Assembly (NCBI GenBank): GCA_029378245.1
Contig: JARKIF010000002.1
Span: 2,604,001 to 2,668,000, forward strand
DNA: 64,000 nucleotides
Direction of reading: 5' to 3'
DNA from: Roridomyces roridus
Lineage: Eukaryota > Basidiomycota > Agaricomycetes > Agaricales > Mycenaceae
Shown here: positions 58,281 through 64,000 of the stretch, in pieces
Layout of the letters: each line of letters begins with the position of its first letter
Position numbering within the stretch: position 1 is the first letter of the stretch
Program-made: the position numbers and the translations under genes
The notes under the pieces: model-generated
Told to the model about the DNA's origin: nothing
Seen by the model: the letters and a program-made list of their open reading frames with translations, nothing else
Database searches by the model: none

Positions 58281-59765
58281 TGAGGTGCATTCGACGTTCG
58301 AGCTGTCTACTGTATGCAGAATGTAGGTAAGAGGCAAGTATGTAGATTATAGAGTTCGAGTCGCTAGTAGACTAACTACTTGATCCCTCGAGCCCAGACA
58401 TGCTCTTGGACCCTCCTTCTCCGTGTCTTCTTCATCTTCCAAACCCCTCAACTCAGTCCGCATGTATCTAACTACCAACCCAATCCAACTCCATCGAGGA
58501 CGACGTCGGCGCCGGCGAGAGGCAGCGAGCCTCGGCGCAACCTGCAGAAGAAGTGTGGACCGAGAGACATCTGCGGATAGTGAGCGACAGGAACGAAGTA
58601 GACAAGGAGACTCACCAGTGACGACCGAACCCATGCAGCCCTCTTGTAGTCTTGAAGCCTTCTCGAGGAGTCGGGACCTCCGTACCAGCGGCGAGCACTT
58701 GGACGCGGCGGGGTTTCTGTCCTGGGCGAGCGAGTCAGCGAGAGGAAAGGGAAGAGGGGATAGTGGGTCGCACGAAGGAATGGCGAGGAGAGGCTTCTGC
58801 AAGAGCGAGTTAGTCAATGGCGAGGTGAAGGAACGCTGGAACTCACTGAGATGATCCACCACATCGCTAGTGCTGGAGGATGGCCCCCGCGCGCCGGTGG
58901 TGCCAGGGTGCTTTGGTGGTAGGTTTGGGGTGTTGGGAGCACACGCTGGGGTCGGCGGCTGGTGTAGCTTCATCTTCTCCTGGCTGGTGCAGTCGCTGTA
59001 GGAGATGTGAATGAATGGCGAGATGGAAAGGGTGGGCGACGTACCTCCCCTGGGGGAGCAACTGGTGGTAACGAAGAAACAGGGATTGTGTTTTGGCCTG
59101 TTTTTATAGACGCGATCGAGTCTCCGTTCCATTTTACTCGGGAACTCGCATCCGGTTTTTTTTACTCGGGAACCCCATCGAACGTCATATCGGCGGCGGC
59201 GGAGGTCCGGAGGAAAGAATCGTCGGGAAACTATGTATTCGAGAGTATGGTGGTCGTCCTTGGTCGTAGCAAACGAAGACGCAAGACGGAATGATAAGCG
59301 GTCCTTAATCAGTGGCTGTACCCACGGCGTTTCCTTGTTTGGACTTCCCGACGCCTCTCTTCGCGTTCATCGTCGACACCCTAGATAATTGCCTCTACGA
59401 CCCTCTCTGCTCGAAGGTCAACGTTTTCAAGGCTGTGTCGGGTAGAAAATCACTTCAGCCAGTGAAGAATGGAGAATGTTTGATTAAAATGGGGTCTTCT
59501 TCCTACATTCCACCGCCATCTCTCTCCCGAACCTCTACACGGCGAGGCCCACCACGTGCGTCTGCTTCCCACCGTCCCAATCCCTTCGCAGCCTGACCGC
59601 CCTCAAGTCGTCACAGCGCTTTTCCAATGCTTTGCCCCTGCAATATGAGCGAACGCAGCACTGATCCCTTTCGTAGCGAGAGGTAGAGGACGGCGCGCGA
59701 GACGCGAAGGTGGATGGACCATCCTATGCCTCTCCCTCACCTGATGGTATGTCCTTCCGCGCTCA
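58281..59765 (-). repeat. Dispersed ~1.4 kb repeat, copy 3 (minus orientation)
   Basis: Same landmarks as copies 1 and 2: AGCTGTCTAC at 58301-58310, ORF MKLHQPPTPAC... SSTSDVVDHL, splice signals, and the ttttataga TATA-like run near 59102. Relative to copy 2 it has short deletions in the Arg-rich segment (near 58515) and in the GGAGGTCCGG stretch (near 59200). Homology to copy 2 continues to about 59765, past ATGCCTCTCCCTCACC. Confidence 0.75.
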
Positions 59766-59924
59766 AAACGTTGGATCCACCTTCAATACAAGCCTATAAT
59801 CATTCCCCCAGAACCCTGCTTCGCGAGCGCATCTCTAACAGTGCAGAGGACGTCTTGGACGGGAGACCCCCGCTTTCGTGGCACGAATAGTGTTACAAAT
59901 TCAGGCTCTTCTGGAAGAGTTTTC

Positions 59925-60581
59925 CTACTTGCAGTTAAAAATCTGGCGAGAAGAGGGCCCCGTTGGGCTTACCATAGCCAGCACTTCCGCCTCAAGCCCC
60001 TGCACCTCATATTCCAACGCTTCCCTTTGCTTGGTGAGGAGTTGCAGTCGCCTTGCTTCCATCTTTTGTGAAGCAGGAGCACCTGCAGCAGGACGGGATG
60101 TCCGCGATTGAGCAGTGTCGACCTGATGGAAATGAGTATTATCACAATAATGTCCTATATCCACCTTGTTTTGCAGCACGGCCGCTTTCTTATGCAAGGA
60201 CTTGAGCCCTTGTTCCGCCAGTTCGATAAGTTCGTTGATGGCCGGTTCAATCTCGTCCGTAAGTTCTGCTTTGTACTTTCTGACGGTCTCATCGCCGACT
60301 AGGAGGTAGACGCGTTGGCTCTCCAGGACCTTGTTCATGCGTGGCAGGTCGTGTGTGCCGTCGTGGAGGAGCATCTGAGCCTCGTATGCCTGTCTGGCTT
60401 TGAGATGTGGTCGTGCAGCAGAGAAAGAAGCAACAACCTCCTCGCAGCAGTCTTCCATAATATAGACGCACTCCTCGAGACTGGGTGGACATGTGGCTTG
60501 GTTGTCTCCCCGATAGAGCTCTGGGCCACCCGCAAATATAGACTCTCTTCCTTTGAAATGGGCACGCGAGAGACGGGACAT
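59925..60581 (-). CDS. SPC19: DASH complex subunit Spc19
   Basis: Subunit of the DASH/Dam1 ring that couples kinetochores to microtubule ends. The start at 60581 reads MSRLSRAHFKGRESIFAGGP. The Spc19 core is CPPSLEECVYIMEDCCEEVV, then GTHDLPRMNKVLESQRVYLLV and YKAELTDEIEPAINELIELAEQ. The C-terminal part is coiled (MEARRLQLLTKQREALEYEV). A 42 nt stretch (gtggat...catcag, near 60118-60159) has GT-AG ends and keeps the frame. Its removal joins LQNK to VDTAQSRTSRP and is likely a 3n intron. The ORF upstream of the chosen ATG has no other ATG. Confidence 0.85.
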   Translation of the reverse strand: MSRLSRAHFKGRESIFAGGPELYRGDNQATCPPSLEECVYIMEDCCEEVVASFSAARPHLKARQAYEAQMLLHDGTHDLPRMNKVLESQRVYLLVGDETVRKYKAELTDEIEPAINELIELAEQGLKSLHKKAAVLQNKVDIGHYCDNTHFHQVDTAQSRTSRPAAGAPASQKMEARRLQLLTKQREALEYEVQGLEAEVLAMVSPTGPSSRQIFNCK

Positions 60582-60632
60582 GAGAGTAAAGACGATCAGT
60601 CCGTCGCGTACATAGACACAAATATTAATCAA

Positions 60633-61421
60633 CTACACGTGGTTACGGCCAAATGAGTGGGCATTGTCGGCGTAGGGGTATGCCTGGCCCTGTGTGAGGG
60701 GGTGCGATTCCTCCTTGTACCCAAAAGAGTTGCCCCTCAAAAAGTCTCTATCTGAATCAACTTGTGCCAGTTTATGCACATAAGAAGATACGATGTATAT
60801 CCCGTCTGAGTGTGCATGAGACAAGGCGTAATAGGCCAAAAGAGAGGACATACACGCTTGCAAGATGAGAGCCACGATGGCAACTACCAGGGTAGTCCAC
60901 AACGGAATTTTGCCCAATTTGGCGCACAACTCGACACGGTTGTCGTTATTCTGCCCATCCAAGAGACACAAGTTGTTGAGCTCCTTTTTGTCGACGAAAA
61001 AGAATATCAAGTACGCCGTGACAATTGCCACTTGGATGACGAAGAGAAACCTCATGAAGGAGGAAAACGCTCTGACTTGAGACTTGCTCTTCCTGATGGC
61101 TCCGATGAATCTGACAGCAAGGTCAACGGTTGAAAACTTGTGACGGTACTGCAACAGACCCAATCAACGCGTTCAACGAAGTAAGTCCCGTCACTGTAGC
61201 CACGACGATCAAGATAATCTTAATCCGGGTAGGTACTACAGCGTTGTGGTCTGAGAATGGCAAGTTCAGGCGCATCAGATATGCAAAATTAAGCGGCACG
61301 CACCTTGGGAGGCGATAACAAGAACGGCGATGACAAGTCCCGAGGCGGCGGCGCTCACCACCAACTGGAGAAAAGATGCGACAAGAACTCCAAGGCGCAG
61401 CGGTAGGCAGAAAAGAAACAT
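60633..61421 (-). CDS. Four-pass membrane protein, tandem paralogue A
   Basis: Three coding exons and four hydrophobic helices. Exon 1: MFLFCLPLRLGVLVASFLQ, continuing to VIAVLVIASQ. Exon 2: DHNAVVPTRIKIILIVVATV and LTSLNALIG. Exon 3: FIGAIRKSKSQVRAFSSFMR with TM3 (FLFVIQVAIVTAYLIFFFV) and TM4 (IPLWTTLVVAIVALILQACM). The short tail holds YVHKLAQVD and ends YPYADNAHSFGRNHV. The first intron starts gtgcgt, the second gtctgt. About 220 residues. Found only as a tandem pair here; unknown function, lacks the CCG motif of tetraspanins. Stops 51 bp before the Spc19 start codon. Confidence 0.8.
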
Positions 61422-61650
61422 GGCAAAAAATGGAAAGGGAACGAGGAATGAGGAAATGAGACGGCCATCCAGTCGGCACGGCTTTTTATGAAAACACTTG
61501 AGACAAGATCACCGACACGGCCGTCACGGGCGGCCTAGGACGGCGGCGTCTTGAATCACAAAACACAGGTTCATGACCGAGTTGTCCGAGAGTGAGCGCG
61601 CAGAGGGTCGTGTTACAGTATAAAATGTACATGACTGGCTATGCGGGTTG

Positions 61651-62983
61651 TTATACACGCCCGGAATTTCCAAACGAGTGAGTGTTATCGGCATATGGAT
61701 AGTGAGGCTGATAAGTCAGGGGATGAGATTCCTCCGATACTGGCATGTAACCTGGACCCTTGAAGCCAAACGATTCTTCTTTCAAGAAGCTCTCGTCTTG
61801 CAGCTTATGAACGTAGGCCGACACGATGTAGACGCCATCTGATGCGTGTGGATTAGGCATTATTCTGTGGATGAAACAGAGTTGCTCACATGCTTGGAAA
61901 AGCAAAGGAACGATCGTCGACACAAGCATGGACCACAAGGGAAGCCTACGAGTCGAGTCGCAAGTATCGCTGAGCGTGTCATTGGATTCACAGATCTTGT
62001 TGAAATCCTTTTTGTCGACGAAATAGAGGATAAAGAAGGCCACAACGGCGGCAACTTGTACCACGAGGAAGAATTGCACAAGCCGCGAAAAGGCTCTCAC
62101 GTTTGATACACTCTTCCTGATGGCTCCAATGAAGCTAGAAGATGGGTAAGTAACGCCGTGAATGTCAAAGGGTACCAACAAACCCAGTGAGAGATATTAA
62201 CGCAATGATGGCGTAAATCGCCGCAAGGACGATCACGATAATTCGCGTCCGAGATGGCAGTTTCGTGCTGTCGTCAAGGGGTAGCGGGATCAAAACCGAG
62301 TGACCAAGACTACCCAAAACCTCCCTGGCAGGACCCCGAAAACTTGACCCACCACCACCAGTCGCCAATCACACGGATCCCTGTTCCGATGGCCCAAAGC
62401 AGAACTTTCTCCGGTTTGCTTCACATGTGAAAAGGTTCATGGCAGGCAGCGCGGGAAGTCGAAACCTTGCCGATGTCTGGATCAACGGACAGAGCAATGT
62501 TCTGCCTGTAATTGCACGAGCGAGGGACTTGATAGAGATGTGATTTTTTCATATTGACATTCCGAGGGAGCAAAGGAACAAGTTCTACAGGTGAATCCCA
62601 CCAATGCCAGTTGAAATGAGTGAGATAAATGAAAACCGGGCCAAATCAGCGTCGAAAACCACCTTTCCGGGACCCCGGGAACCAGACAAGCTACCACCAG
62701 TGGGTAGTCATGGTCCATCATTCATGATCCCGCTACCCCTTGGCTGTCGTCCTTGTCTGTATCAAGATGAGAACGACGGAGTTCAGACAAGTGGACAACG
62801 CACCCCGAGAATCGAGAATAATAACAGCAACAAGTCCCGCCGAGACGATTCCACTGGCGAGAAATTGGAGGAAAGAGACCACCTTTTTTTTGAGAGAGCG
62901 TTAGATAATGCATAGAGAGGAAAGAGACTATGTACCAGCACTCCGAGACGCAGTGGAAGGCAGCAGAGATATTTGGCACCCAT
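61651..62983 (-). pseudogene. Four-pass membrane protein, tandem paralogue B, disrupted by a MITE
   Basis: Paralogue of A. Exon 1 starts MGAKYLCCLPLRLGVL, with an intron to VVSFLQFLASGIVSAGLVAV. The next exon begins (G)DKDDS and is cut by a 468 bp insertion; past it the frame resumes with TKLPSRTRIIVIVLAAIYA and TGFIGAIRKSVSNVRAFSRL. TM3, TM4 and the tail YPYADNTHSFGNSGRV match A. Removing the element plus one 8 bp repeat restores a clean reading of the host gene structure. Within the element no ATG is in frame, and no clear splice path removes it, so the gene is probably dead in this haplotype. Confidence 0.85.
62275..62742. mobile_element. hAT-like MITE, 468 bp, with 8 bp target duplication
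   Basis: Perfect 18 bp terminal inverted repeats: CAAGGGGTAGCGGGATCA at 62275-62292 and its complement at 62725-62742. Imperfect pairing runs on for about 42 bp (both arms contain GACTACCCA). The identical octamer GCTGTCGT flanks it at 62267-62274 and 62743-62750. Eight-bp duplications and CA(A)GGG-type ends are typical of hAT elements. No coding capacity; non-autonomous. Confidence 0.93.
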
Positions 62984-63317
62984 GTTTAGTGAAGACAGAG
63001 GCTAGTGGGCGACAAAGTTTTTAAATCCATTTGGGGGCACTGTATTGGAAATTGCGAGGCAGAGCACGGAGCGGAGTAGATGAAACGCCGGGATAGCGGG
63101 ATAAGGATTGACTGGAGCAGGTTGGGAGCATAGCAGTTGACAGGGCGCTGCAGGGCGCTGTTCGCTGTGCAAGGTTGTTGTTGGGATCATCTCTGCATCC
63201 GTTCCCCATCTGTATATATTCGCTCTCCCTTGCTCTCTGTAATTTTTAGCACCCAATTGTAACGAACAAACATGAACAAACGCTTTCCCTTCCTCTCTCC
63301 CACCACTTGCCCACAAC

Positions 63318-64000
<683 letters not shown>

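Overview
The window reads as nuclear DNA of a filamentous basidiomycete, most likely an Agaricomycete. A Rhizoctonia/Ceratobasidium-type genome is possible, but that is a guess from style. Genes are densely packed on both strands and cut by many ~45-60 nt GT-AG introns. The gene set is fungal: NoxR, the DASH subunit Spc19, a PXR1 G-patch protein, a DUF1769 protein and a QUTR-like AROM relative. No bacterial operons, tRNAs or rRNAs were seen.

Layout. 0-7 kb: ATP-dependent PEP carboxykinase, an acyltransferase-3 membrane protein, ER Hsp70 (BiP) with a dense ACGTG cluster in its promoter, and a small cysteine-rich one-pass membrane protein. 7-15 kb: a MAM3/CNNM-type DUF21-CBS protein, a TspO-like multipass protein, primase subunit PRI1 and an unknown fungal protein. 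15-22 kb: an AP-4 epsilon-type adaptin diverging from a BUB2-type TBC GAP, a nucleoside hydrolase, and the WD-repeat protein RACK1 carrying a U24 box C/D snoRNA in a long GC-AG intron. 22.5-23.9 kb: first copy of a dispersed ~1.4 kb repeat. 24-36 kb: a type II membrane DXD glycosyltransferase, a Drs2-type P4-ATPase, NoxR and an MFS transporter. 36-43 kb: PXR1, a shikimate kinase/dehydroquinase/shikimate dehydrogenase fusion (QUTR-like) with a substituted dehydroquinase histidine and two frameshifts, HAS1 helicase with one frameshift, and a DUF1769 protein. 44-51 kb: mitochondrial 2-methylisocitrate lyase, a TGL1-type lipase, an IMPACT-domain protein and glucosamine-6-phosphate deaminase. 51-60 kb: second and third repeat copies flanking acid sphingomyelinase, small uncertain genes and a disordered protein. 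60-64 kb: Spc19, two tandem four-pass membrane paralogues, and the start of an Slt2-type MAP kinase running off the end. The second paralogue is split by a 468 bp hAT-like MITE with a perfect 8 bp target duplication.

There is no single multigene system here; most genes are housekeeping. PEPCK and methylisocitrate lyase both serve growth on non-sugar carbon. RACK1, NoxR and the MAP kinase are signalling components, and BUB2 and Spc19 act at mitotic exit and on kinetochores. The most unusual items are the MITE-disrupted gene, the snoRNA in the GC-AG intron, the repeat family with conserved splice signals, the alternating GCGTACCCC array upstream of methylisocitrate lyase, the catalytically altered QUTR-like protein, and an AP-4-like large subunit.

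Exon boundaries were worked out by eye from splice signals and recalled family conservation. No alignments or searches were run.
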